Positions 27,369 to 35,710 of a stretch of DNA of 37,131 bases are shown piece after piece. The notes beneath the pieces were generated by a model that searched no databases, was not told the DNA's origin, and saw only the letters and a program-made list of their open reading frames with translations. The stretch is taken from the NCBI GenBank assembly GCA_040235375.1, contig JBECKQ010000065.1, positions 1 through 37,131 of the forward strand, written 5' to 3'. Source of the DNA: JBECKQ01 sp040235375 (GTDB lineage Bacteria > Planctomycetota > Phycisphaerae > UBA1845). Positions within the stretch are counted from its first letter, which is position 1; every line of letters begins with the position of its first letter. The translations under genes and the position numbers were made by a program.

Positions 27369-28364
27369 TCATTTGCTCGTGGTCAGTTCTGAGCAAACCC
27401 GGGCAACATCGTCCCGCCGCTCGTCTGCCTGCTGCAGAAAGGCGGTCACCTGGCGGTTGAATAGCTCCGGATCGTCAATCATGACTTCGTGGGAAGAGCC
27501 CGGCACGACGACCAGCCGGGCATGGGGCAGGTGGTCCGCAAAGTACTCGGCACTCTCCACCGGGTGGATGGAATCGTCCTGCCCCCAGACAAGCAGCACC
27601 GGGGCGCGAATTTCCCCGAGCATGGCGCGGCAGGAATGGTAGAAGATGCTCCGCAGGGCGCGCGTACACGCCCGCCCCTCCGGAGCAAAGCGCTGCCGGT
27701 CGGCGCGCAGCGCCATCTGGTATTCAAACAGGACGTAAGTCATCGGCGGCCGCCGATTCGACAGCGACCAGTAGATCCTCGGCCACTGCGAGCGCACGAA
27801 GTCGGTGACCAGCCACTGGTTCCACAGCGTCTTCAACGCCAGATCCAGTATGGGACCGGGTTGCGGCCACATGCCGCTGGAGCCCATGATCACGACTCGG
27901 TCAACGCGCTCCGGGTAATACAACGCCAGCAACAGGGCGAGGTGCCCCCCCATCGATCCGCCGATGAAGTCCGCCCGCTCGATGTGCTTGGCATCCATGA
28001 ATGCGATGATCTGTTCCGTGATCCAGGTCAGGTCATAGGACGCATCCGGCTTTTCGGATTTGCCGAAGCCCGGCAGATCGACGGCCAGCACGTGAAAATG
28101 CTCGGCGAGCACCGGAATGTTGAGCTGCCAGAAATCGATCGACGTGCCCAGCCCCGGCAGAATGATGACCGGCTCGCCCTGGCCGAATTCCTGGTAGCAC
28201 AGCCGCAAGCCGCCGGCCTCGACGTACTTCTCGCCGAGCTTGTACTCGTAGCTGGAAACAAATCCGTCGTCACGATAGCGGGCAAGCATCACATCCGTGC
28301 ACGACGAGCACGCCAGCGCCACCGCGACGGCCACGCAGCTCCCAGGCGTCCAAGGAACCCTCAT
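27369..28364 (-). CDS. Alpha/beta-hydrolase, probable envelope lipoprotein
   Basis: A 331-residue protein. ATG at 28364 is preferred over a much longer frame because it opens a hydrophobic signal (V-A-V-A-V-A-L-A-C-S-S-C) that looks like a lipoprotein signal, though the lipobox is not canonical. Residues ~50-320 are an alpha/beta-hydrolase fold: oxyanion region L-P-G-L-G-T-S, D-L-P-G-F-G-K-S, nucleophile elbow G-G-S-M-G-G-H with Ser137, acidic residue in L-V-W-G-Q-D-D-S-I-H-P and His in P-G-S-S-H-E-V-M. The catalytic triad looks complete. It resembles esterase/lactonase/haloperoxidase-like members; the substrate is unknown. It stands alone. Confidence 0.88.
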   Translation of the reverse strand: MRVPWTPGSCVAVAVALACSSCTDVMLARYRDDGFVSSYEYKLGEKYVEAGGLRLCYQEFGQGEPVIILPGLGTSIDFWQLNIPVLAEHFHVLAVDLPGFGKSEKPDASYDLTWITEQIIAFMDAKHIERADFIGGSMGGHLALLLALYYPERVDRVVIMGSSGMWPQPGPILDLALKTLWNQWLVTDFVRSQWPRIYWSLSNRRPPMTYVLFEYQMALRADRQRFAPEGRACTRALRSIFYHSCRAMLGEIRAPVLLVWGQDDSIHPVESAEYFADHLPHARLVVVPGSSHEVMIDDPELFNRQVTAFLQQADERRDDVARVCSELTTSK

Positions 28365-28725
28365 TTCCGGCCCATGCTCCCGCAGCCCACGCGGACCTAT
28401 GAACGGTATTGCTCGGAGAACGCCGCGCGTTCCGAGATCGATTCCCTTCTTTATAGTCCGGCCGCCCAGCCCTCGCCGCCCCTGCGCGCCGAAATTGAAC
28501 CCGGCTGTAGGACGCCGCCTGACGACGTGCCCCGAGGCGGGATCGCGCCCCTGCCCCGTGTGTCCTGATGTATCGGGGCTCTTGGGCAGAGTGCCCCAAG
28601 CTTGACACAGCAGCCAGCCGCTAAGGGGATGGCACGGTCTGGCGCAGCGAACGTAGCGCCCGTCAGGCCGTGGCGAACTGCAGACGACCACTCGCTCCCC
28701 GTGCGTCTACGGCCTGCCCCTTCGG

Positions 28726-28938
28726 GTCAGACCCTGCCACCCGCCAAAGAGGTTCTGACACGACTGGCGTTATCATGAGCGTGACGTCCGGCGCCGGTGT
28801 CGCCGGCGGCGCTTGAGCCCGGCTGAAGGAGTGTTTGAATTCCTGATCGTGGAGGGCATGAACTGACAAAGCTCATGCCGATCAGACAGGCCACGCTGCT
28901 CACCTCCGCCGCGCCGCAGCCTTCTCCAAACAAAAACC
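28726..28938 (+). pseudogene. Dead duplicate of the promoter and gene start of the beta-helix gene at 29456
   Basis: This stretch aligns with 29322-29542. Shared blocks include GGTTCTGACAC, TTGAATTCCTGAT, GGAGGGCA and GGCCACGCTG. The counterpart of the ATG at 29456 is ACA here, so the start is lost. The next codons still resemble the signal peptide (K-L-M-P-I-R-Q-A-T-L-L-T against K-L-V-P-I-I-L-A-T-L-F-T), and similarity stops after ~55 nt of coding sequence. The -10 region also has a small deletion. It is a decayed partial duplication. Confidence 0.7.
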
Positions 28939-28948
28939 AAATTTCTTC

Positions 28949-28977
28949 TTGCTTCCTCGACCTGTTCGTGTTATGTT
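28949..28977 (+). promoter_or_regulatory. Promoter-like sequence ahead of a gene-start remnant
   Basis: TTGCTT (28949-28954), a 17-nt spacer and TATGTT (28972-28977). It is followed by GGAGG about 8 nt before an ATG at 29032, so promoter, ribosome site and start codon form a complete set, but the reading frame that follows is not convincing. Confidence 0.45.
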
Positions 28978-29031
28978 AGCAGGAGCGTCCGCGCCTTCTC
29001 TCTGCGCACCGCCCGCCAGGAGGTCGCTGCC

Positions 29032-29321
29032 ATGTCCGCGCTACAAACCACCCATGCCACCCGCCCGAAAGGCCGGCAACTCAATGACCTGACAGTCGAA
29101 CAGCCTGAAAACCTGGCAGCCCAACGTCCTATAAAATCCCCGATATTTAGAAAATCCACCGATAGACGGTGTTTTTCCAGCCTACCCAACCCCGCCTCAT
29201 GCCCGGCACCCCGGTCGCCGGAGCCGTTCCTATCCGATCCGCGTACTCGCTCGAATACGCCGCCCGCCCGCGCCAACTATTGCCTATTGCCCATTGCCTC
29301 TTGCCTTCCTTCGTCGCCAGA
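29032..29321 (+). pseudogene. Possible truncated gene start
   Basis: An ATG with a good GGAGG ribosome site and an upstream promoter opens a frame beginning M-S-A-L-Q-T-T-H-A-T. After ~45 codons its composition becomes unlike protein (Ser/Pro/Arg-rich, low complexity) and it runs into the duplicated promoter of the next gene. It is best read as the 5' stub of a gene cut by rearrangement; it could also be a small unrecognised peptide gene. Confidence 0.25.
29279..29309. repeat. Short TTGCC-type tandem repeat
   Basis: Four to five imperfect units of (A/C)TTGCC(T/C) follow one another in the noncoding stretch before the beta-helix gene. It is a simple low-complexity repeat with no assigned function. 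Confidence 0.5.
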
Positions 29322-29342
29322 CCGCACCACCCACCGGAGGAG

Positions 29343-29371
29343 TTCTGACACAACGGGCGCGTTACTATTAG
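29343..29371 (+). promoter_or_regulatory. Candidate promoter of the second beta-helix gene
   Basis: TTCTGA (29343-29348), 17-nt spacer, TATTAG (29366-29371), about 85 nt upstream of the ATG at 29456. The -35 part is conserved in the dead duplicate at 28753-28758, which supports it having been duplicated together with the gene start. Confidence 0.4.
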
Positions 29372-29455
29372 CGGGTAAAGGGGCGGGGCTTCGCCGACGG
29401 CGTTCGCGGCCGTCTGGGAGCCTGCTTGAATTCCTGATGGCGGAGGGCAGGACTG

Positions 29456-30955
29456 ATGAAACTCGTTCCGATTATTCTGGCCACGCTGTTCACCGCGGCC
29501 GCGGCGTTCGCCGCCGACAAACCGCAGCCGTCGCCGAAAAACGGAGACGTCCGCCTCGAAGGAAGCAATGTCGAGGTGCTCGTGGCCGGCAAGTGGATCC
29601 CCGCGGACCGGCTCGCCCACGGCGACTTCAACGGCGATGGCCGGACCGACCAGCTCGACTACGCCATCTGGTCAACCATGGTCAATCAGCCGGCGCCTTC
29701 CCCCACGCCCAGCCCGACCCCAACGCCGACAACGACTTCCGCACCGGCCGCCGCCGACGGCATACCGCCGGTCGTCACTTGGAACGCCGTACCGGGCGCG
29801 TTCGTGAAAGAGGGCGACGCCGTCGAGCTCCGCGCGTACTCGCTGCAAACTGTTCACCATGTCACCTTCAGCCTGCGCGATGCGAAAGGCGCCGAACTCG
29901 CCAGCCAGGAATTGCCGACGGCCGACGATGCCAGGTACGCGTTCCGCGTGCCGAAGATCGCCGACCAGCCGGTCGAGCTGCGCGCCACGATCGACGACGG
30001 CGACGAAGCGAAGACTACGCTGCCCCTGGTCTATCGAGGCGCGGCCCCATCACCGAACACACTCGAAACCGACTGGTTTGAAGCCGTGGAAACCGCGGGC
30101 GACGGCGGCATCGTCGAGCTGCCCGCCGGCAAGCATCGCATCTCCGCCTCCAATCTGCGGGACCTCGGGTACTGCAACTGGGTCACCATCCGCCCGGCCG
30201 CGGGCGCGGAAGTCACCATCGCCGGCGGCGACACCAGCCTGCCGGGCTGCGATCTGCACCTCGTCGGCCTCACCATCGAGCAGGACGACGGCAAGCAGAC
30301 CATCCGCATGTCCGGCGACCAGCACCGCCTCTGGCTCGACGGCTGCACGCTCGTCGGCCGCGATCGGCACGTCGAGCTCGCCCACCCCGTGCGGTTCCAG
30401 TGCTTCCGCCGCGGCATCTGGTACACACACACGAAGGTGAGCAACGTGCGGCGGGCCTTCCCCGGCGCCGTGCTGATCTCGGCGTGCGAGGCCCGCGGCC
30501 TCGGCGAGGATGCGGCCCAGAACGTCCCCACCGTTCTCGACATGACGGTCAATGACATCCATCCGATCGACCCGTCGGTCCACGCCGACGTCTGGCAGGT
30601 ATGGGGCGCCGAAGGCTCCGGCTACGTGATCGACGGCGTCACCGCCACGGACCTGCACGGCGCCGGCCTGTTCATCGGCAAGGACTCAGCGAAGATCGTC
30701 GGCATGGTCATTCGCAACGTGGACCTCTCCTGGTCGCCGCCGATCGTCGGCCCGACCGGCTGCCGCGGCCAGGGCGGCCGCAGCAGCATCGACTCCGGCC
30801 GGCAGATCGACGGCCTGCTCTTCGAGAACAACAAGTTCCGCAACGGCCGTTTCTCCAACAACGGCCGCGTCACTCACTATCGCATCGAGAACAACGAATA
30901 CTGCGAGCTGATCGGCTCCGGCTCCCCCCCGCCCTACCGCTGGGGCAAGCCGTGA
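29456..30955 (+). CDS. Secreted beta-helix protein with a single N-terminal dockerin-like loop
   Basis: A 499-residue exported protein. Residues 1-20 are a signal peptide (L-V-P-I-I-L-A-T-L-F-T-A-A-A-A-F-A); GGAGG lies ~10 nt before the ATG. Residues ~45-52 contain A-G-K-W-I-P-A-D; residues ~55-77 hold one calcium-loop/helix unit (D-F-N-G-D-G-R-T-D-Q-L-D-Y), i.e. half a dockerin, at the N- rather than C-terminal side. A Pro/Ser/Thr linker (~78-100) follows, then an Ig-like domain (~105-200) and a right-handed beta-helix (~205-490) with short strand repeats such as H-L-V-G-L-T-I-E and R-N-V-D-L-S-W. This fold is typical of pectate-lyase-like and other glycan-active proteins; no active site is assigned. 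It is the intact partner of the decayed copy at 28726. Confidence 0.85.
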   Translation: MKLVPIILATLFTAAAAFAADKPQPSPKNGDVRLEGSNVEVLVAGKWIPADRLAHGDFNGDGRTDQLDYAIWSTMVNQPAPSPTPSPTPTPTTTSAPAAADGIPPVVTWNAVPGAFVKEGDAVELRAYSLQTVHHVTFSLRDAKGAELASQELPTADDARYAFRVPKIADQPVELRATIDDGDEAKTTLPLVYRGAAPSPNTLETDWFEAVETAGDGGIVELPAGKHRISASNLRDLGYCNWVTIRPAAGAEVTIAGGDTSLPGCDLHLVGLTIEQDDGKQTIRMSGDQHRLWLDGCTLVGRDRHVELAHPVRFQCFRRGIWYTHTKVSNVRRAFPGAVLISACEARGLGEDAAQNVPTVLDMTVNDIHPIDPSVHADVWQVWGAEGSGYVIDGVTATDLHGAGLFIGKDSAKIVGMVIRNVDLSWSPPIVGPTGCRGQGGRSSIDSGRQIDGLLFENNKFRNGRFSNNGRVTHYRIENNEYCELIGSGSPPPYRWGKP

Positions 30956-31010
30956 GAGTACCTCCACTTGCTGCGGGCGGTTTCCGACGGCCGTTTGTGA
31001 TAGCTGAGTT

Positions 31011-31024
31011 GTCGGTCGACCGAC
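31011..31024. promoter_or_regulatory. Perfect 14-bp palindrome
   Basis: GTCGGTCGACCGAC is its own reverse complement. It lies between two convergent genes (ending at 30955 and 31135), so a role as an operator is not obvious. It could be a protein-binding site or part of a hairpin. Confidence 0.35.
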
Positions 31025-31050
31025 CGCGACGCGATAAACGCGGCAATTGG

Positions 31051-31109
31051 GCGGGGTCGTGTGAGCCAATGTTGTCCTTGTATCCGGTTCCTCACGGCGC
31101 GACTCGGAC
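31051..31109. repeat. Left copy of an imperfect direct repeat flanking the zinc-ribbon gene
   Basis: Aligns in the same orientation with 32071-32135. Shared blocks include TTGTC, TATCCG, TTCCTCAC, GGCGCG and CTCGGAC, with roughly four of five positions equal over ~50 nt by eye. The two copies bracket one gene. Confidence 0.6.
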
Positions 31110-31134
31110 GAGGGCGGTCGCAACGAGGAGACTA

Positions 31135-31836
31135 TCACTTGGACTGCTTGCTATCGGATTGGGATGGGCCGTTGGCGTTGTCTTTGTCGGGTGTTTTTTT
31201 ACCTTCTATGGCTTGGCGACGTGCAACCAGAAAGCCCGTTATCAAAACCACGGTCAGCCAAGCGAAGCCTCCCGCTGCTTGGTTCACCTGTCCCGGATCC
31301 AGCACTGGAAATAAGAGGCATTCTGCAATGACATTTACGAATAGTCGAATCGTTAGCCATGACACCACCCAGGTCAGGCCACACAAGAATGTCCAAACCG
31401 CCAGCCATTCGAAAGCACCGACGAGCGACCAATCTCCTGCCCGGCGACCTCGTGAGGTTTGGGCAGACCCGGCTTCGGGATCAGCCTCCAGGGGGTTGCC
31501 GCACTCCGGGCACACCGTGCCTGAGGATCCGCGCAGGTCGTAGCCACACGAGCGGCACAACCGGTGCACACTTGGCTTCTTGTACCGCGGGATGAGCCAT
31601 ACGAAGGCCACCCCAAAAGTGCCGAACAATATCAAGGGCGCTAGATAAAAAAGAAGACTGCCGTCGCCCCAGTGCAGCACATCGTAAACTCCGCGCGCGA
31701 TTCTGTTGTGTCTGGCCGCTCGCGCCACTGCGACGTCGGCGGCGAAGTATAGGACAGTCGCAAGCACGGCGAGATACCAGGCTGCGAGCGCTTTGAGAAA
31801 GAAGCCGACGGAGGCTTTTGTAGTGTCTCTGGACAT
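31135..31836 (-). CDS. Membrane protein with a CxxC-CxxC zinc ribbon
   Basis: A 233-residue protein. ATG at 31836 is chosen because a TAGAAT -10 box at 31876-31871 would place the two longer starts (31872, 31902) at or before the transcription start. It has about four hydrophobic helices: W-Y-L-A-V-L-A-T-V-L-Y, F-Y-L-A-P-L-I-L-F-G-T-F, A-V-W-T-F-L-C-G-L-T-W and F-A-W-L-T-V-V-L-I-T-G-F. Between helices 2 and 3 is a zinc ribbon with Cys94, 97, 109 and 112 in C-R-S-C-G-Y-D-L-R-G...C-P-E-C-G. Proteins carrying this ribbon are common in Phycisphaerae-like genomes but their function is not known. The hydrophilic C-terminal tail is Lys/Ser/Asp-rich. The gene is bracketed by direct repeats. Confidence 0.82.
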   Translation of the reverse strand: MSRDTTKASVGFFLKALAAWYLAVLATVLYFAADVAVARAARHNRIARGVYDVLHWGDGSLLFYLAPLILFGTFGVAFVWLIPRYKKPSVHRLCRSCGYDLRGSSGTVCPECGNPLEADPEAGSAQTSRGRRAGDWSLVGAFEWLAVWTFLCGLTWVVSWLTIRLFVNVIAECLLFPVLDPGQVNQAAGGFAWLTVVLITGFLVARRQAIEGKKTPDKDNANGPSQSDSKQSK

Positions 31837-31870
31837 ACGCCCTTTGAATCCTCCGTGTTGTCCGAGCGAC

Positions 31871-31876
31871 ATTCTA
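31871..31876 (-). promoter_or_regulatory. -10 box of the zinc-ribbon membrane protein gene
   Basis: TAGAAT on the minus strand, ~35 nt before the chosen start. The same -10 sequence appears in front of the DAHP synthase leader and the DUF302 gene. The best -35 (TTGATG) is 20 nt away, which is long. Confidence 0.35.
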
Positions 31877-32070
31877 CCACTATTGCGGATGTGATGCATC
31901 AAGATTTGGGTCGGACCAGCCGTGAACGTGTGATGGCGGAAAGGCGCTCACCGATGCGCGGCGCGAAGATGATCTTGGAGGCTCCCCCTGCGAGGCAGAA
32001 TGTGGCGTGGTGGCTTAGTGTCACCTTCTGGCATTCCGTGTGTGATGCTATGGAAGGGTGACGCGACGAT

Positions 32071-32135
32071 CGGGGCGGTGTCGCGTAAGTGGATGGTTGT
32101 CGTTATATCCGCTTCCTCACAGGCGCGGCTCGGAC
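32071..32135. repeat. Right copy of an imperfect direct repeat flanking the zinc-ribbon gene
   Basis: Counterpart of 31051-31109, same orientation. It lies between the zinc-ribbon gene and the gene fragment at 32191-32333. The surrounding noncoding region (31877-32430) contains no supported intact gene. Confidence 0.6.
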
Positions 32136-32190
32136 CGCGTTGCCGTGGCTTCGACGGGTGACGCGAAATCGTCGGGCGCCCGCCTATAGG

Positions 32191-32333
32191 CCGGGGATGG
32201 GAAGGTCCACGCAGAGGCCGTCGTTGGCGCGGGCGCGGCATTCGTCTTCGCAGGCGATCAGTTCACTGTTCTTGCCGGCCACATCGGCTTCGGAGGTCGC
32301 GTCGTCGCATTTCGCATGATCGAGGTGACCCGG
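32191..32333 (-). pseudogene. In-frame C-terminal fragment of a paralogue of the CoA-ligase-like gene at the right end
   Basis: This stretch matches the 3' end of the gene at 36530-37131 almost base for base, but lacks ~75 nt (25 codons) internally, keeping the frame. It reads L-D-H-A-K-C-D-D-A-T, then S-E-A-D-V-A-G-K-N-S-E-L, then I-P-G-L and a TAG stop. Upstream, a TAA lies seven codons before the similarity starts and there is no start codon. Differences include two residues changed to Cys or Asp. It is a remnant of a deleted paralogous gene or of an ectopic duplication. Confidence 0.75.
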
Positions 32334-32430
32334 CGGTTCCTTTTCTTATCCCGGAAGCAAAGCGTGGGCCGTTTCGGCTGTTTTGGACGCGTTGAAATGT
32401 ATTTGCCGGCGATTCAATGGCCGACATGAA

Positions 32431-32465
32431 AGAGCCCCGCGAGGGCCGTAACCCTGCGGGGCTCT
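32431..32465 (-). terminator. Probable terminator of the large secreted repeat protein gene
   Basis: A perfect 10-bp stem, AGAGCCCCGC / GCGGGGCTCT (32431-32440 and 32456-32465), with an inner AGGG/CCCT pairing, 36 nt after the stop codon of the minus-strand gene. On that strand it is followed by only three T, so it may be a weak or Rho-assisted terminator. Confidence 0.55.
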
Positions 32466-32500
32466 CGAACCGTTCCGGGTTCAGGCGTTACCGGCAATGC

Positions 32501-35500
32501 TTACGGGCAGTCGGAACCGTCGTAGGTCTCCCCCACCGGGGGATGAATCTGGAAGTTCCCGCCGTGGATGTAGCCGTAAGCCTCATACACCGGGTCGCCG
32601 GACATATCGAGATTGTCCCAGATCCGGATGTGATAGTAGTCAGCGCAATCGCAATCGGCCGGGTCACCATTCTGACCCAGCGCGGGACACGTCGTACTAT
32701 CGTCGTCATTGGTCTGGTTCTGATTGCCCGGTTCCCCGAGATCCTCGACGTGAACGTAGAAGGCCATCAGGGTGTCTTTCCCGTGCCCGTTCAGCGAACC
32801 GTTCTTGATGGCGCCGATGCCGCTGAAGTCGAGCTGCTTTGCCGGAGCCGGACGGGCCGGGTCGCAGTTGCAGGGATCGAAGCACTGAACGAAGTCGATA
32901 TGCGTGGTGCTGGGGGCACTGGCCGTACCCGCGTGGAACGTGAATCGCTCGACGTCTTTGCCGTGCTCGCGATGCGTCCACTCGCCCCACGGTCCCGGAT
33001 TCGCCAGGCTCGGCGCTCCGACCTGCCCGCCGGTGGTCCAGACCTGGGCATTCGGTGTGCCGCCGTCGCCGTCGGCGTAACCCTTCGGGGGAATCTGACC
33101 GTCGTTACTCCCGCCGGTCATTCGGCAGGGGGCGCACTCGTCCAGCGTCACGCAGCAGGGCTCGCTCATGCATCCGTTGCTGTCGATGATGACCAGGCAG
33201 TACTCACCGGGGGCGTCCACCGTGATCGTCAACAGCTCGGACGTGAAATCCTCGGGCCCGGTCCAGGCGGCCTCCGCGATGCCCGTACCGGACGGGTTGG
33301 TCGCGGTCAGCGTGGCCGGGAATCCGAGGCAAACGCGGTCCCCGGAATCGACGTCGATGGCGCACTCCGGAATCGGGTCAACGACCTGATCGACGGCGCA
33401 CGTGTCATTCGCATAGCGCGCCGCGTCGGTGACGATAGCCGTGTAGGTGCCGGCCGCGGCCCCCGGAACAGTGACGCAACATTCGTCGCCTTGGGAAAGG
33501 CCGGAACAGGTCGAGTCGGGGATGGGGCCGCCGGGCCCTGTCCAGGAGATCTCAGCGGGCTCGAACCCGTCCTCGAAGGTGGCACAGAAGGTCTGGGGGT
33601 CACCGTCACAAATGGGATCGACGGGGTCGATCGTGCATTCCGACGGCACGCTCACTTGAACGCTGCATTCATTGTCGCAGCCCTCGCTGTCGGTCACCGT
33701 AACGGTGAACCCGGCGTCCGCATCGGCCGGTTGCGTGATGGTGTAGTTCACGGTGATCATGTCGCCGTCGATCGTGCAGGAGTCGATCGCCCAACCTGTG
33801 CTGTTCACGCTTGCCGAGCACGATGCGTAGGTTCCCGAACCGCCGGAGACGGTGCCGGTAAGGACGCCCATGTTCGTCAGATCCAGACCGTTCAGGCTGC
33901 ACGAGGGAAGATCGTTAACCGTGACCGTGGTGGTACCGGTGGTGTTGCAGTCATTCTCGTCGGTGACCGTGACGGTCAGGTTGTGCATGCCGGGTCCGGC
34001 CGCGGAAAGATCGAACGTGGGATCGCAACTGGCGGAATCGCTCAGGTACGCCGCGGCGGCTCCCGTCCACGAGCAAGTGCGGGTGCCGGTCCCGCCCGAC
34101 TCGTTCGCGGAAACGACCGGGTCGAAAGCGTCGATGCATTCGACCGGGCTGTCCGGGTCGACGGCCGGCACGGGGAATACCGTCACCGTGGTATTGCCGC
34201 TGGTGCCGCAGCTGTTTACGTCGGTGACCGTGACGGACAGGTCATGCGTTCCGACACCCGCCGCGGACAGGTCGAAGGTCGGGCCGCAACTGTTGACGTC
34301 ATTCAGGAATGCCGCGCCTGGGCCAGCCCACGCGCACAAGAGGATACCGGTCCCGCCGGCTTCGTTGGCCCGAACCACCGGATCGGTCGCGTCCAGGCAC
34401 TCGCTCACGGCGTCGGGGTTGACCGTCGGTTCCGGATTGATGATCAACTCGGCCTCGCAGGTCTCGGCCGTGCACGCACGCGCGTCGGTGACCTCCGCGG
34501 TGTGAATGCCGGCGACGGACTCGTTCGCCCCGGGGACGTCATAGCAACACTGGTCGCCGTCGGACATGTTGTCGCACGTCTTGACGGGTTCGCCACTCGG
34601 ATCTCTCCAGATGAGCGTGAACGGCCCAGTCGCGTCGAGGCCGCTGACCGTTGCGCAGAGCGTTGCGTCGTCGCCGTCACAGACAGCGACGTCGGCGGTT
34701 TCACAAACGGGAAGCGGAGGAACCGGGAATGGAAAGAGCGCGAAGTCCTTCAACTCGGCGGTGAACGACTGCGACGAGCGGGACTTGACCAGCAGAGTGG
34801 CGTCGGTGTCGCACGGGTCCAGCGTGACACCCATCTTGGTCAGGTTAAAGCCGCCTTCCACGAACTGCAGGGCCCTCACGGTCGTGGGATTGGGTGATCC
34901 GTCGCCTTCAAACCCGGTCCAGGTCTGGCCATCGGCGATGTCCACCAGGTTGGTTTGCGAGAAGATATCGATGCCGGCGACGCCGTTGACGACGTTATAC
35001 TGCGCGCCGTCCCAACTCCGCACGGTCATCATGGGTTCCACGCCGCCCTGTATGAAATCCATGCTCACGATCAGGTCGCCGATGGTTCGGCCGCCCGCCG
35101 GCCCGTTGCCGATGATCTTCCCTTCCTCGTCCGGATTGAGGTCGCAGCAGGCCTGGCCGGACACGCACCCCTCGGCGAGATTGGCGCCCTGGAGAACGAC
35201 GCCGGCCTGGTTGATTTCGAAGTCGACATGGCTGTCGCCGTTGGTCGACCGCGTTTCCGCGCCGACAAACAGCCATTCGTCACCGGCGTAAGTTCGGCGA
35301 TGAACGTAGACGTTGGTGAGGTCATTCTTCTGCGGACCGCCGCCCTGGCTGGCCCAGTTCCAGGGACTCTGGCCCTCACCGATCAGGTCGTCGTTCTTGT
35401 TGCTGTTGCCTTTGAACTGGGTCGAATCGTCGCCGTCGCCCTGGTTTCCCCAGTTGCAGTCGGCGAACTGCGCGCCGGTGTAGGGGGCCGGGGGATCGAC

Positions 35501-35710
35501 TTGCCCGGCGCATCCGGGGCCGTCGGCCCAATCGTCGCCGCCGTTGTCGCCGCAGATCTGCGTGCCGTCGATCTCGAAGCCGGCCGGCACTCCCGCGGCC
35601 TGCCCGAGGGCAAGGGCGGGCAGCAGACCAAGCAACACAACCGTCGCGCACACAGGTGGCCATCGGTGACGACAGCGCGATTCCCCTCCTGATCGTTCGG
35701 TTTCCATCAT
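32501..35710 (-). CDS. Large secreted protein with duplicated Ig/PKD-like repeats
   Basis: A 1069-residue exported protein. ATG at 35710 is chosen: AAAGGAG lies 8 nt upstream. Residues ~1-36 are a signal peptide (V-V-L-L-G-L-L-P-A-L-A-L-G). Residues ~37-330 are a beta-rich domain of unknown family. Two kinds of Cys-containing Ig/PKD-like units follow. One type starts V-C-D-G-D-D or I-C-D-G-D-P and occurs at ~337-422 and ~690-790. The other, containing C-(L/I)-D-A-x-D-P-V-V and F-D-L-S-A-A-G, occurs as a tandem pair at ~425-510 and ~512-598. The last ~215 residues begin C-R-M-T-G-G-S and end in Y-I-H-G-G-N-F-Q-I-H-P; this resembles a C-terminal domain found on many bacterial surface proteins. 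There is no dockerin-like tail, unlike its large secreted neighbours. An adhesin or sheath role is a guess. Confidence 0.83.
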   Translation of the reverse strand: MMETERSGGESRCRHRWPPVCATVVLLGLLPALALGQAAGVPAGFEIDGTQICGDNGGDDWADGPGCAGQVDPPAPYTGAQFADCNWGNQGDGDDSTQFKGNSNKNDDLIGEGQSPWNWASQGGGPQKNDLTNVYVHRRTYAGDEWLFVGAETRSTNGDSHVDFEINQAGVVLQGANLAEGCVSGQACCDLNPDEEGKIIGNGPAGGRTIGDLIVSMDFIQGGVEPMMTVRSWDGAQYNVVNGVAGIDIFSQTNLVDIADGQTWTGFEGDGSPNPTTVRALQFVEGGFNLTKMGVTLDPCDTDATLLVKSRSSQSFTAELKDFALFPFPVPPLPVCETADVAVCDGDDATLCATVSGLDATGPFTLIWRDPSGEPVKTCDNMSDGDQCCYDVPGANESVAGIHTAEVTDARACTAETCEAELIINPEPTVNPDAVSECLDATDPVVRANEAGGTGILLCAWAGPGAAFLNDVNSCGPTFDLSAAGVGTHDLSVTVTDVNSCGTSGNTTVTVFPVPAVDPDSPVECIDAFDPVVSANESGGTGTRTCSWTGAAAAYLSDSASCDPTFDLSAAGPGMHNLTVTVTDENDCNTTGTTTVTVNDLPSCSLNGLDLTNMGVLTGTVSGGSGTYASCSASVNSTGWAIDSCTIDGDMITVNYTITQPADADAGFTVTVTDSEGCDNECSVQVSVPSECTIDPVDPICDGDPQTFCATFEDGFEPAEISWTGPGGPIPDSTCSGLSQGDECCVTVPGAAAGTYTAIVTDAARYANDTCAVDQVVDPIPECAIDVDSGDRVCLGFPATLTATNPSGTGIAEAAWTGPEDFTSELLTITVDAPGEYCLVIIDSNGCMSEPCCVTLDECAPCRMTGGSNDGQIPPKGYADGDGGTPNAQVWTTGGQVGAPSLANPGPWGEWTHREHGKDVERFTFHAGTASAPSTTHIDFVQCFDPCNCDPARPAPAKQLDFSGIGAIKNGSLNGHGKDTLMAFYVHVEDLGEPGNQNQTNDDDSTTCPALGQNGDPADCDCADYYHIRIWDNLDMSGDPVYEAYGYIHGGNFQIHPPVGETYDGSDCP

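Noticed and set aside
29032..30081. 349-codon plus-strand frame starting at 29032 as a full gene
   Set aside because: Its second half overlaps the beta-helix gene in another frame and is Arg-rich shadow; only its start signals are interesting.
32417..34897. 826-codon plus-strand frame opposite the secreted repeat protein
   Set aside because: Composition is Arg/Gly/Val-rich without motifs, while the minus strand has a signal peptide, a ribosome site and internal protein repeats.
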